A stretch of DNA of 28,772 bases from a virus. Positions 1-8,300 of the stretch are shown here, piece after piece. The stretch covers positions 1 to 28,772 of the IMG/VR virus record IMGVR_UViG_3300027905_000020; one strand, written 5' to 3'. The first letter of the stretch is position 1. Each line of letters starts with the position of its first letter. The notes below the pieces were generated by a model. It worked only from the letters and a program-made list of their open reading frames with translations. It made no database searches and had not been told where the DNA came from. The translations under genes were made by a program, and so were the position numbers.

Positions 1-212
1 TGCAGCGGCGCATCTGCAACCTCGCTGGGCAAAAGACGCAGGTATCGCCTCCCACCACTTTGTACGGGCCAGGAAGCTCGTCCTCGGTGCCGGCGCTATA
101 CACGGCGATTGACTTCACAGTGGCGCAGGCGCTCTCTTGCACGATCAACCTTGGGAACGCCGCGGACTACTACGTGATCGACACCTTCCAGGCCGTCGTC
201 ATCTTCTCGTAA
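1..212 (+). CDS. C-terminal end of an unidentified phage protein
   Basis: An open frame enters from the left edge and stops with TAA at 210-212, giving about 69 residues. The segment is rich in Ser, Ala, Thr and Tyr and ends in YYVIDTFQAVVIFS, a beta-prone tail of the sort seen in virion proteins. Its position upstream of scaffold and capsid genes fits a structural or packaging-region gene, but I do not recognise the family and the N-terminal part is outside the window. Third positions are GC-rich as in the confident genes, which supports the frame. Confidence 0.6.
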   Translation, partial: QRRICNLAGQKTQVSPPTTLYGPGSSSSVPALYTAIDFTVAQALSCTINLGNAADYYVIDTFQAVVIFS

Positions 213-220
213 GTGGTCAC

Positions 221-248
221 TTGCACACAAAAACGGGTGTGGTAATAT
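221..248 (+). promoter_or_regulatory. Weak candidate promoter upstream of the 270-551 gene
   Basis: The 57-base gap between 212 and 270 holds TTGCAC (221-226) and TAATAT (243-248) separated by 16 bases, in an AT-richer patch than its surroundings. The boxes match the sigma-70 consensus only at three and four of six positions, so this is a guess based on location and composition. Confidence 0.2.
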
Positions 249-269
249 CGCAACACTTTTGGAGTCTTG

Positions 270-551
270 ATGCAGCGGAAGCTCGAGAGCGATGAGTTGA
301 CCTTCTTGGCGCGTTTGAACGTGTCCCCCGATGGTCGATTCCTCCTTGGTCTTCTGCTCAAAGAGATTGAGTTCCTGAACGTAAGGAGCCGGAACCAGGA
401 CTCTCCGGCAGTCTTTCGGACCCTCGGGGCTGCTGATGCGCTGGCAGGCGTCATCAGTAAGTGCGAAGGTGCAAGGGCAATCCTTGAAGGCACTGCGGCT
501 CGGCCACGTATGCCCCGCAGGCTGGTAAATAGTGCCGACCAGACAGAATAG
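270..551 (+). CDS. Small phage protein of unknown function upstream of scaffold
   Basis: The ORF gives 93 residues from ATG 270, which has GGAG at 261-264, five bases upstream. A TTG at 267 is in frame but less likely to be the start. The sequence is a compact alpha-helical protein (ESDELTFLARLNVSP, then FLLGLLLKEIEFLNV, then LGAADALAGVISKCEGAR) with no signal peptide or membrane segment. Small helical proteins of this kind sit between portal and scaffold genes in many podophages; a role in capsid assembly or packaging is only inferred from position. I do not recognise a named family. Confidence 0.7.
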   Translation: MQRKLESDELTFLARLNVSPDGRFLLGLLLKEIEFLNVRSRNQDSPAVFRTLGAADALAGVISKCEGARAILEGTAARPRMPRRLVNSADQTE

Positions 552-574
552 GCGCTCACCAAGAATCAGATTCG

Positions 575-1588
575 ATGCCCCTTGCCAGGGATAGGTCTAT
601 CGAGGATGCCGTGTTACTAGAGAACCCGAACCAAGAATCACCCGGAGTAAAGGTCCCGAAGCAGGCGACCGCTCGTGCAGACGAAGCTCGCCGCAGACTG
701 ACCCCTCCTGTACCCGCAACTGATATTGCCCCTCCGGCAACGGATGGGACGGCAACACACCCGGCCCCGGTAGCATTCACGGTCGATGAGTTGCTTCAGG
801 CCCCTAGTCCCGAGAAGGACGCGAGCCTTAGCTACTGGAAGTCCCGCGCGAACGCCATCGAAGGCTTTCGCCGCGCCGACGTAAAGCGGCTGGAGGCAGT
901 AATCGCGGACTCGAGCGGACGGATAGGAGCCCTGGAAGCCCAACTCGCCGCATCCGCGAAGGCCAATCCGACCGTCGAGGCGCTGCCCGAAGTCGATGTG
1001 CGCAATTTCTATTCCGATGCGATGCTGGAAAAGATCGGACCAGAAAATGCAAAGGAAATCTTGCAGGCTACCCTCAAGAGCGTTCAACCGTTGATTCAGC
1101 AACAGATCGAGGCAGCGACGAAACCGCTGATCGAGGCCACCGCTAAAAAGACGGCAAGCGAGAAAGAGGCGGCGCAAGTCTCATTTGTCGAGGCCCTTAC
1201 AGCAGGGTGCCCGAATTGGGCAGAAATCGACGCGATGCCGACTTGGCGTAAGTGGCTTGAGGGTGTGGAACCGGCTTCCGGTCTCACCCGCCAGGAAATC
1301 GTCAACCGACACAAGGCGCGCAACAACGCGGCAGGGATCGTGAAACTGTTGGACGAATTTGTAGCAACGCTGAATCCGGCTCCCACTCCGCCGAAACCGA
1401 ACGTGACCGTAACAGGTTCGTTGGGCTCGGGGAACGAGGCACCGGAAGCGCCGAAGTCTGACGGCCCGCCGTTGACTGACGCGGATCTTCGGACGTTCTA
1501 CAAAGATGCCGCCATACCAGGGAAGTTGAGCGCGGAGTACAAGGCGAATTTCGAGGCTCGGATTAAGCGAGAACGAGGCCGGATGTAA
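575..1588 (+). CDS. Scaffold-like capsid assembly protein
   Basis: A 337-residue hydrophilic protein directly before the major capsid gene. Residues 1-80 are Pro/Ala/Thr-rich and probably disordered. Residues about 85-125 form a predicted coiled coil (SYWKSRANAIEGFRRADVKR and onward). Residues 180-270 are helical and include a PNWAEIDAMPTWRKWLEG-type segment and RHKARNNAAGIVKLLDEF, which I associate with podophage proteins placed at the scaffold position. The C-terminus is short and very basic (RIKRERGRM), a common feature of scaffolds, whose basic end binds the coat. The start ATG has no strong Shine-Dalgarno sequence and the frame is open further upstream, so the exact start is uncertain. 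Scaffold function is inferred from position, length and composition. Confidence 0.75.
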   Translation: MPLARDRSIEDAVLLENPNQESPGVKVPKQATARADEARRRLTPPVPATDIAPPATDGTATHPAPVAFTVDELLQAPSPEKDASLSYWKSRANAIEGFRRADVKRLEAVIADSSGRIGALEAQLAASAKANPTVEALPEVDVRNFYSDAMLEKIGPENAKEILQATLKSVQPLIQQQIEAATKPLIEATAKKTASEKEAAQVSFVEALTAGCPNWAEIDAMPTWRKWLEGVEPASGLTRQEIVNRHKARNNAAGIVKLLDEFVATLNPAPTPPKPNVTVTGSLGSGNEAPEAPKSDGPPLTDADLRTFYKDAAIPGKLSAEYKANFEARIKRERGRM

Positions 1589-1640
1589 TCGCATCCGACT
1601 GAGACGTTCCGCTTGACGCCAATAATTTGGAGATTTTGAA

Positions 1641-2618
1641 ATGGGAATCGGCGTACCTCGCGCGGCCGGCGTACCGGACTACACGTCCTCGGGAACGATC
1701 AATTTCGATCCTGTGGTCTATTCTGGTAAGTTGGTCGAGAAGTTCTACAAGACCACCGTTTTCGGTGAAATCGCAACGACCGACTACGAAGGCGACATCG
1801 CGGGCTTTGGTGCCCAGGTTGTCATTCGTACCGTACCGGACATTACCGTGTCCACGTACACGATCGGCGCTGGCCTCACGGCTCAGTACCCGTCGCGCAA
1901 TTCGGTCACTTTGACCATCAACCAAGCGTATTCGTTCGCGGTTGCCCTGAACATTGTCGACTCGCGCCAATCGGACATCGACCTGTCCGATGTGTTCGCG
2001 AACGACGGATCGATCCAACTCAAGATCGCCGCCGATGCCGATATGCTTCAGACCATCCCGACCCAAGTCGATGCCAGCAACACTGGCGCCGCCGCGGGCC
2101 AGGACTCGGCCAACCTGAACCTCGGCACGCTCGCAGCCCCCGTCGCCATTCTTCCGACCGGCGCCGCCTATCCCCAGCAGAACGTCATCGACGCGATCAC
2201 TTGGGCCGGGCAAGCTCTGGACGAGAACAATGTCACCGACGAAGGCCGCTGGTTTGTCGGGACGCCTTGGTTCACGAACAACCTGAAGCGTAGCGATCTG
2301 CGGATCGCCTCGTTGGCGGGTGACGGCGTGTCCATCCTGCGTAACGGCAAGGCTGGGGTCATCGACCGCTTCAACCTGTTCCAATCGCGGAACGTGTTGA
2401 AGAACGCTCCTGGGTCGGGCATTACGACCAGTTGGAACCTGATGTGGGGCCACTCGGCCGGTTTGGCTTTCGCTGCGCAGATCGTTGAAGCGCAGATGAT
2501 CGACAACCCGAACGACTTCGGCTACATCATCCGGGGCCTGATGGTCTTCGGCTTCCAGGTGATCGCGCCGACTTACATCGGCACGACCTTCGCGTACCCG
2601 GTCGCCAACCAAGCGTAA
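1641..2618 (+). CDS. Major capsid protein
   Basis: A 325-residue protein expected to form the icosahedral shell. It follows the scaffold gene, has a strong GGAG at 1629-1632 eight bases before ATG, and shows codon use typical of highly expressed genes. The sequence has the alternation expected of HK97-fold coat proteins of the P22-like branch: an N-terminal region (KLVEKFYKTTVFGEIATTDY), a beta-rich segment with VVIRTVPDITV, then SVTLTINQAYSFAVALNIVD, a segment RWFVGTPWFTNNLKRSDLR in the middle, and a hydrophobic beta-rich C-terminus. No protease or delta domain is visible, so scaffolding is supplied by the upstream gene. A GC hairpin lies five bases after the stop. The family assignment is from pattern and context, not a search. 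Confidence 0.88.
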   Translation: MGIGVPRAAGVPDYTSSGTINFDPVVYSGKLVEKFYKTTVFGEIATTDYEGDIAGFGAQVVIRTVPDITVSTYTIGAGLTAQYPSRNSVTLTINQAYSFAVALNIVDSRQSDIDLSDVFANDGSIQLKIAADADMLQTIPTQVDASNTGAAAGQDSANLNLGTLAAPVAILPTGAAYPQQNVIDAITWAGQALDENNVTDEGRWFVGTPWFTNNLKRSDLRIASLAGDGVSILRNGKAGVIDRFNLFQSRNVLKNAPGSGITTSWNLMWGHSAGLAFAAQIVEAQMIDNPNDFGYIIRGLMVFGFQVIAPTYIGTTFAYPVANQA

Positions 2619-2623
2619 TTGAC

Positions 2624-2641
2624 GGCCGGCTGATGCCGGCC
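2624..2641 (+). promoter_or_regulatory. GC hairpin after the capsid gene
   Basis: GGCCGGC-TGAT-GCCGGCC forms a perfect 7-bp stem with a four-base loop just downstream of the capsid stop codon. It lacks a T-tract, so it is more likely an mRNA 3'-end stabiliser or processing barrier, or a weak attenuator, than an intrinsic terminator. The small gene at 2676 lies beyond it and before the true terminator. Confidence 0.5.
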
Positions 2642-2675
2642 TGATAGAACGCACGAACGAAACAGGAGAGTTGAA

Positions 2676-2924
2676 ATGGCAAAGAACGTCAAGAAGCCCA
2701 TGAAGTCTGGTGTTCCGGAGGAATATCGTCTCCCCGGCGCAACTGGCGACGTGGCTCTTCCGCCCGAAACGATTTCCCGTCAGCGTAAGCTGGCCTCTGG
2801 CAAAGCAGGGATGCACTTCAAGAATCCCCCGCTTGGTCCGGACCAGACCTACGAAGACGGCGAAATGAAGCATAAGAACCGTGCCACTTCCGGCGTTGCC
2901 GGCCGTGGTATCCTGGGCAACTAG
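2676..2924 (+). CDS. Small hydrophilic protein between capsid gene and terminator
   Basis: An 82-residue, Lys/Gly/Pro-rich protein without membrane or signal segments; the start ATG follows an AGGAG. The N-terminus is basic (MAKNVKKPMK) and the body contains short polar stretches (PEEYRLPGATGDVALPP, GPDQTYEDGEMKHKNRATSG). Being last in the capsid transcription unit, it may be a minor capsid or head-decorating component or an assembly factor, but I do not recognise a family and this is inference from position only. Confidence 0.7.
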   Translation: MAKNVKKPMKSGVPEEYRLPGATGDVALPPETISRQRKLASGKAGMHFKNPPLGPDQTYEDGEMKHKNRATSGVAGRGILGN

Positions 2925-2942
2925 GATCGGTTGAACGAAAAT

Positions 2943-2974
2943 CCCGCGGGGCATGGTGCTCCGCGGGGCCTTTT
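2943..2974 (+). terminator. Strong intrinsic terminator closing the capsid unit
   Basis: CCCGCGGGGC (2943-2952) pairs with GCTCCGCGGG (2958-2967) around an ATGGT loop: a 10-bp stem with one G-T pair, preceded by GAAAA and followed by GGCC and TTTT at 2971-2974. It lies between the capsid-region stop (2924) and the next Shine-Dalgarno sequence (AGGAG, 2976-2980), so downstream neck genes depend on read-through or another promoter. Many podophages place a terminator here so that coat protein is overproduced relative to tail proteins. Confidence 0.85.
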
Positions 2975-2986
2975 CAGGAGCAGTGA

Positions 2987-3475
2987 ATGAGCACCTTGAA
3001 CCAAGTCAACGAGCCGCGCCTTCAGAACGCCAAGAACGCAGCGTTTGCGCCGGCCCGATCGCACAACCCCACAATTCAACCCGGCAAACTGCCCAGCGTG
3101 CTCTGCGTGCGGCGCGACATCGGCGCGCTCGTCATGGCGACGCCGCTCTCGATGCAGTTGAGCAACGGGAACATCTTTCCGTATCCGGGTAGTCCGAAAG
3201 ATAGCCGTCAGAAAATCGAGGATTACCTGACGCTCATCAACACCGGCGTATCGGCCAAGGCCCAGCGCGGGGACGTGGACATCGGCAAGATGAGCCGCAG
3301 CGACCTGCTCGAGTTTGCCGAGGACGAGTACGGCCTGACCGAGCTTCGCGACAACAAGAAGCTGTCGCTGTTCGACATCCGCAAGGCCGTCATGGCCGCG
3401 CACTCCGCATCCGTGATCGCCAACGGCCTGCCGGCCGGGCTGCAACGCGGGATGACGGGCATCGGCGTCGAGTGA
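2987..3475 (+). CDS. Head-completion-region protein, paralogue A (C-terminal HeH/Rho-N-like motif)
   Basis: A 162-residue protein starting at ATG 2987 after AGGAG (2976-2980). The first 35 residues look disordered. Residues 40-65 (VRRDIGALVMATPLSMQLSN) and 98-137 (KMSRSDLLEFAEDEYGL followed by LSLFDIRKAVMAAH) match the next gene in the same order. The C-terminal block has the pattern of helix-extension-helix or Rho-N/SAP-like modules, which bind nucleic acid or protein in other settings. I do not recognise the full-length family. It overlaps the next gene by four bases (GTGA), implying coupled translation. A role at the capsid vertex or DNA-filled head is inferred only from position. Confidence 0.7.
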   Translation: MSTLNQVNEPRLQNAKNAAFAPARSHNPTIQPGKLPSVLCVRRDIGALVMATPLSMQLSNGNIFPYPGSPKDSRQKIEDYLTLINTGVSAKAQRGDVDIGKMSRSDLLEFAEDEYGLTELRDNKKLSLFDIRKAVMAAHSASVIANGLPAGLQRGMTGIGVE

Positions 3476-3858
3476 GTGAAGTTCGCGTCATCGCGATCCG
3501 CAAGTCGGACGCGGCGCTGATGTACGCAACTCCCAGGGCGATCGAACTGTCGCAAGGGGAATTGATGCAGTTCCACGGCAATTTCATGGCCGAGGAATTT
3601 GAGCGCCGGCTGTACGTGGCTGGCATCACGAAGATCGCTGGCACCGGAGCCGTGATCGAGGAACACGACGCCGGCCGCTTGGACCTGTCTCGGATGACTC
3701 GAGCCGATCTGCTAGAATTTGCCTCGGATAAGTACGGGCTCAAGTTTGGCCGGAAGACTCCGACCGAAGACATCGTGAAGGCCATAGGGGAGCGCGCTGG
3801 TGGAGCAAGGTTGGTTCTCGAAGCAGGGGCAAGCGCAGGCGAAAAAGCGGTCGGATGA
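3472..3858 (+). CDS. Head-completion-region protein, paralogue B
   Basis: A 128-residue protein starting at GTG 3472, which overlaps the TGA of the preceding gene. Residues 6-31 (VIAIRKSDAALMYATPRAIE) align with residues 40-63 of the preceding protein, and residues 74-106 (RMTRADLLEFASDKYGL and TEDIVKAIGER) align with its C-terminal block, so the two are tandem paralogues. The middle part (FERRLYVAGITKIAGTGAVIEE) is distinct. Its last 59 bases are also read by the short gene at 3800. Function is unknown; the shared module suggests both bind the same kind of partner. Confidence 0.7.
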   Translation: MSEVRVIAIRKSDAALMYATPRAIELSQGELMQFHGNFMAEEFERRLYVAGITKIAGTGAVIEEHDAGRLDLSRMTRADLLEFASDKYGLKFGRKTPTEDIVKAIGERAGGARLVLEAGASAGEKAVG

Positions 3859-3976
3859 CGCGCTCTGGTGCGCGGCGACCCGCTGGAACCAGCCGCCGCC
3901 CGTAATCGGGGCTGGCGTCCTGGTGCGAGATATTGACCTGGCCGCGAATGACCCGCGGCGCGGGAGGGTCGCGTGA
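3800..3976 (+). CDS. Short overlapping phage gene (58 codons)
   Basis: An open frame GTG 3800 to TGA 3974-3976 gives 58 residues. It has a strong GGGGAG (3787-3792) seven bases before the start, overlaps the preceding gene by 59 bases and the next gene by four (GTGA), and fills what would otherwise be a 114-base gap in a gap-free region. The product is hydrophilic with a basic start (KQGQAQAKKRSDDALWC) and a WNQPPPVIGAG turn followed by LVRDIDLAANDPRRG. No family is recognised. The coupling on both sides and good Shine-Dalgarno sequence make it a likely real neck-region gene. Confidence 0.65.
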   Translation: MEQGWFSKQGQAQAKKRSDDALWCAATRWNQPPPVIGAGVLVRDIDLAANDPRRGRVA

Positions 3977-4623
3977 CCATCCTGGTTGAAACCATCATGC
4001 AGACGGCCCGCGGGATCACGCTCGATCCCAACGGCGTGACGTGGCTGGACGCCGACATGGAGCGGTTCCTGAACCATGTCCTCGCCTCCGCGGCCAACTG
4101 GAAGCGCGACATCTACCCGCAGATCATCACGATTCCGCTGGTGGCTGGGACGATCCAGACCGCCCCGGCCGGCGTCCTGATGGTCATGGAGCCGTACTAC
4201 AACACGGTCTCGGGCGCAAGCTGTACCAAGGGCGAATTGAGGCTCCTGAGCCGCCGGTTCCCGGCCTGGCGCGAGAACAACCCGACTACCGACGTCACCG
4301 ACATCTTCGTGGACGAGCGGTCCCCGGACATCTTCCAGTGCTTCCCGCCGAATAACGGCACCGGAGAAATTCAAGCCCTTGTCGGCGCGACGCCGATCAT
4401 CGGCGCGTTCGGCTGCTTGCCGACAAGCAATACCGTATTCCCGCTACCGGACAACTACCTGGGCGCGGTCGTGGACGGCCTGGTTGGTCTGTGCTTCGGG
4501 TCGAACACACGGCGGCAGGACATTGTGAAGGCTAATTTCTATTGGTCCCGGTGCCAAGCCGGGATCATGGGCGGCAAGCAAGCTCAGCTCGAGCCCGCGC
4601 CGATGCTGGGTGAGAAGGAATAG
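3973..4623 (+). CDS. Head-tail adaptor-like protein (tail tubular A-like)
   Basis: A 216-residue protein starting at GTG 3973, five bases after GGGAGG. It has the layout of podophage adaptor proteins: an N-terminal helix with WLDADMERFLNHVLASAANWKRDIYP, a beta-strand segment IITIPLVAGTIQTAPAGVLMV, and a C-terminal helical bundle (LPDNYLGAVVDGLVGLCFGS followed by RRQDIVKANFYWSRCQ). Proteins of this pattern form the ring joining portal to tail, like T7 gp11. It lies immediately before another neck-type protein and the nozzle gene, which fits that role. The call rests on pattern and position. Confidence 0.7.
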   Translation: MTILVETIMQTARGITLDPNGVTWLDADMERFLNHVLASAANWKRDIYPQIITIPLVAGTIQTAPAGVLMVMEPYYNTVSGASCTKGELRLLSRRFPAWRENNPTTDVTDIFVDERSPDIFQCFPPNNGTGEIQALVGATPIIGAFGCLPTSNTVFPLPDNYLGAVVDGLVGLCFGSNTRRQDIVKANFYWSRCQAGIMGGKQAQLEPAPMLGEKE

Positions 4624-4625
4624 GC

Positions 4626-5378
4626 ATGGCCGTCTTCGGTTCGTTCTCGCTCAACCCTGGACCCGCTACCCCGGAAGTGACTCCGGGAACCCTGGCCGGC
4701 GTCCCTGCGGCCGGCATCGTCACGCCCCAAGCGTTCGTGCAGATCAACGCGATTTCCGGGGACGTGGCCTCGATCATCGAGAAGGCCCCGCTCGCGATCA
4801 TATATCAAGCCTACGCGCGCGCCGCTCGAGAACTTTGCCGGCGCACGATGATGCTCACGCGCACGGTGGTCCCGTACCTGACGCAGGCGAACCAGCCGAT
4901 CTACAACCTGGGCTCGGACGCGAACTTTGAAATCCTCGGCCTGAAGGCCGGGCAGATCCAGCAGCTTTCCCCGAATCAGTCGTGGGTGGACCTGTGGACG
5001 AACACGGATGCGGCGAACTTCGACCCGAACCGCCAGCCGTCGCTCCCGACCTATGTGAACTACATCCCCGAGGGGATGGTCAACTTCTACCCGATCCCGA
5101 ACAATGCGTACCCGGTGCAACTCGAGGTCTACGTCCAGACGCCGGACAATGCAACGCAGATCCCCTTGGACCTGTACCGGAAATACAATCGCTACATCGA
5201 GGCCGGCGCGCTCGCGCACCTTTACGGCCTGAGCGATGAGCCCTGGTACAACCCAATCGAGCGCGACCGCAACAAGGCCGTGTTCGAGGAAGGCTTCGGC
5301 CAGGGCCGTTCCGACATCGCTCGCGGCAAGCAAGCGGGCAGTCTCCGGGCAAAACCGCGCGCCTTCCTCGCGAGGTAG
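4626..5378 (+). CDS. Neck/tail completion protein
   Basis: A 250-residue protein with an AAGGAA Shine-Dalgarno sequence overlapping the previous stop. Residues about 57-80 (LAIIYQAYARAARELCRRT) and 183-225 (LYRKYNRYIEAGALAHLYGL, DEPWYNPIERDRN) show the pattern of a podophage virion protein family in which an EFC/ELCRRT helix and a GAL..LY......PW.NP motif recur. Between them is a beta-rich core with PEGMVNFYPIPNN. It is placed between adaptor and nozzle genes, so it is most likely part of the head-to-tail interface. The exact location in the virion is inferred. Confidence 0.7.
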   Translation: MAVFGSFSLNPGPATPEVTPGTLAGVPAAGIVTPQAFVQINAISGDVASIIEKAPLAIIYQAYARAARELCRRTMMLTRTVVPYLTQANQPIYNLGSDANFEILGLKAGQIQQLSPNQSWVDLWTNTDAANFDPNRQPSLPTYVNYIPEGMVNFYPIPNNAYPVQLEVYVQTPDNATQIPLDLYRKYNRYIEAGALAHLYGLSDEPWYNPIERDRNKAVFEEGFGQGRSDIARGKQAGSLRAKPRAFLAR

Positions 5379-5380
5379 GC

Positions 5381-8300
5381 GTGACAATCGACGTATCCGA
5401 TTTTAAGGGTGAGGCGCCTCGGCTGGCTCCCCGTTCTCTGCCCAATCAGATGGGACAGAACAGCGAGAACGCGCGCCTGCTCTCCGGCGACGTGGATACG
5501 TGGTACGGCTTCAGCGAGTCCACAACCCAGCCGATCGTCGTCGATCCTCTGACGATCTACTACCTGGCCGAGGAAGTTTGGCTGACCTTCAACTCGACGC
5601 CGAATGCTGGCGGCAACGTGTTCCAGAAGCTATGGGAGTCAAACCTGGGCACGCCGTTTTGGGTGCCAACTGTCGGAGACCCGTATTTCAACGGCAGCGT
5701 CTCTAACTTGATCCCGGCCATTCTCGGGAACGATGGCAACGTAATCCGCATCATTGACTATAAGACCGGTACCACGAATACGGCGACCACTGGGCCAATC
5801 GCAGGGCCTCCTGTGGGAGACGGATACATATGGCAGGTTGATCCAGTGAGCGGCGGCACGGCAACATCGCGCGCCGCCGGTGCGCAGGAAGCCGCAATCT
5901 TCGGGTCCGCTTACTTCGGCGTTGGGGCTGCAGCGAGCTATCCGGGTGTCGGCAACTACATGGCGCAATGGCAGGAGAACGACATCGCTTGCGAATTAGC
6001 GAACGGATTGCTCGTGCTTGTTACGTGGCGCGGGACCGAGATCATTGGTGGCGTTTCTACCAGTGGATACGCCGGACTATTTACGATCAATTCGGTTGGC
6101 ACGCAAGTCGTTGTGTACGACATTATTCCTGCGCTCAGTGGGTCGCCTGGATACTTGAATGCTACCTTCCCATGCGCCGATGGTGTGCATCTGATAGTTC
6201 TTACGGGCAATGGTATAAATGCGGGCGCTACGGCGTGGCACCTTGTTGCGTGCGGTGCTGCTGGCGCCACGGAGATTGCGACAGGCGCGTGGTCAACCGG
6301 ACCAGAGGCGCTTAATGGGGATCCTGCATACGTTGGCGGCGGATCATCTGACGGACCCACAACCTGGTCCGAATCGTCTGAGAATACGATCGCTATGCTC
6401 GAGTCGTTCACGGCGACCGCGACCACCTATTACCTATGGCTTGTGTGTGGAGGCGCGCGCTTAGGCTATTGCCTAAGCCTGACGAACGGCTCGAACTATA
6501 CGGTCATCCACCATTGGGACGGCACGGGAACGAATTTCTGCATGGTGCAGAATCAGGCAGCACACGGCGTTCCGTCCTCATCGGTGTGGGCGGATGCTGG
6601 ACAGTGTGCAATCCTCATCGGTAACTACATGGCAATGTGGCAGCGCGCTCAGAATGGCGCCACTGCCAACGTCATCACCGCGTCCGAAGCAGATATCGAG
6701 AAGGCGGCGATCAGCGGGGACGTTTCGTTCCGCACGTACTTCTGCGGTACGGATGCGCCGCGCTTCACGGACATCGGTCTTGCGAGCGGACGGACGGCCG
6801 GCGGCAATCCCGTTACCGGCAGTGCGTCGCTGGGCGCAGGCTTCCCCGGCAATGGGCCGTTCCCGATCTATTCGCGCAAGATCGGCGTGCCGAACCCGAC
6901 GTTCGTGCCGACCGTAACCCCTGTCCAGGCTTCAGCGGGTAGCACGATTTCAACACTCGTTGAAAACTTCAATAATCCCGTCCAGTGGACGCTCTCGACG
7001 GCGACGCTTCAAGACAGTAATTTCGCGAGTACAGGCGGCTACCCGGCCGGGGACGCGCTGCACCTTCAGTCGATCGGCGGAGAAGCATACGGCTACAAAA
7101 ACTTTGCGGTTGACCCAACTCAAGCCGTCACGATGGAGGTCGAGTTTGCGCTGTCCTTCGCGGCCAACTGCTATCAAGGGCAGGGCTACCTGGACTTCTA
7201 CGTTGGTATGGATGCCAGCGGGCAGGGAACGTGCATCCGCGTCTACATCAATTCGGCAAGCAATGCGGTGGCGGGCTCGAGCAATGTGCTCATTGAGTTT
7301 TGTCCGGTCACGGGCTTTGTGATCGGCGCGGCGCTCTCCACTACAACGATCGCCTCGGGCTCGATCCCGACGTGGAACGGCACTGGCTACTACATTGGAC
7401 CATTCCAAGGGAGCCTATACAACCAGGCCGTCATTACGATCGGCGCTCCGAGTGCGGCCGGCGTATCGGCCATGAGCATCACAATCAAGACGGTCAACGG
7501 CGCAGGGAACTTCGTGACAGCTACCGGCTTGACCGCGAGCTACGCATCGTGCCCGAACAATGGATCGACCTACGGCGTGCAGGCTTTCACCGCGCCCGGC
7601 AACTCCATCCCGTACTGGTTCTCGGTGAACTACGACAACTTCACGATCATCGGAACGACGCCTCTGACTGCCGCGGCCTCCGAGGCGACTGCCTACGTTT
7701 ACACGCTGCTCAATGACCTGGGCGAGGAAAGCGGCCCGTCGCCCGCGAGCGCGGTAATTACTCGCAACCTTGGGTATGGAGTAAACGTCACGCTGCCGGC
7801 CTCGCTATCGCAAGCTGGCGTGGATTCCACCTACTTTCAGGGTGGAAGTGCGTACATCCCGAAGGTGCAGAATGCGATCAGCTTCAACCCTGGCGGTCCT
7901 TCGCCCGGCATCAACCTGTACCGGCTCGTTACTAGCTCGTCCGGCGGAACGCAATTCCTGCTCGTGGCATCCGACCTCCCGATGGGTCAGACGTATCTCG
8001 ACATCATCGCGGACTCGGCGCTCTCCGAGGTCATCCCGTCTTACTTCACGCTTAACGGCGTGATCGGAACCTGGGACGTGCCGCCGACGAACATGCTTGG
8101 CATCCTCGCTCTGCCGAATGGGATTTACGCAGGATTCTTCGGCAACACGATCTGCCTCTCCGCGCAAGGTATTCCCCATGCGTGGCCGTTGATATTCCAG
8201 CAGACGGTGGACTATCCGATCGTCGGGATTGCGGCGATGGACGCTGCCGTGATTGTCTGCTCCGAGAAGTACCCGTATGTTTTCTATGGGCAGACGCCGG

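Noticed and set aside
1563-2954. A 463-codon open frame on the minus strand opposite the capsid gene
   Set aside because: The plus-strand capsid gene has strong coding signs and a Shine-Dalgarno sequence. The minus frame is Arg/Val/Asp-rich with no domain pattern, typical of antisense of GC-rich coding DNA.
4041-4355. Second frame inside the adaptor gene
   Set aside because: It reads as Arg/Gly/Pro/His-rich shadow sequence, and third-position composition favours the adaptor frame throughout.
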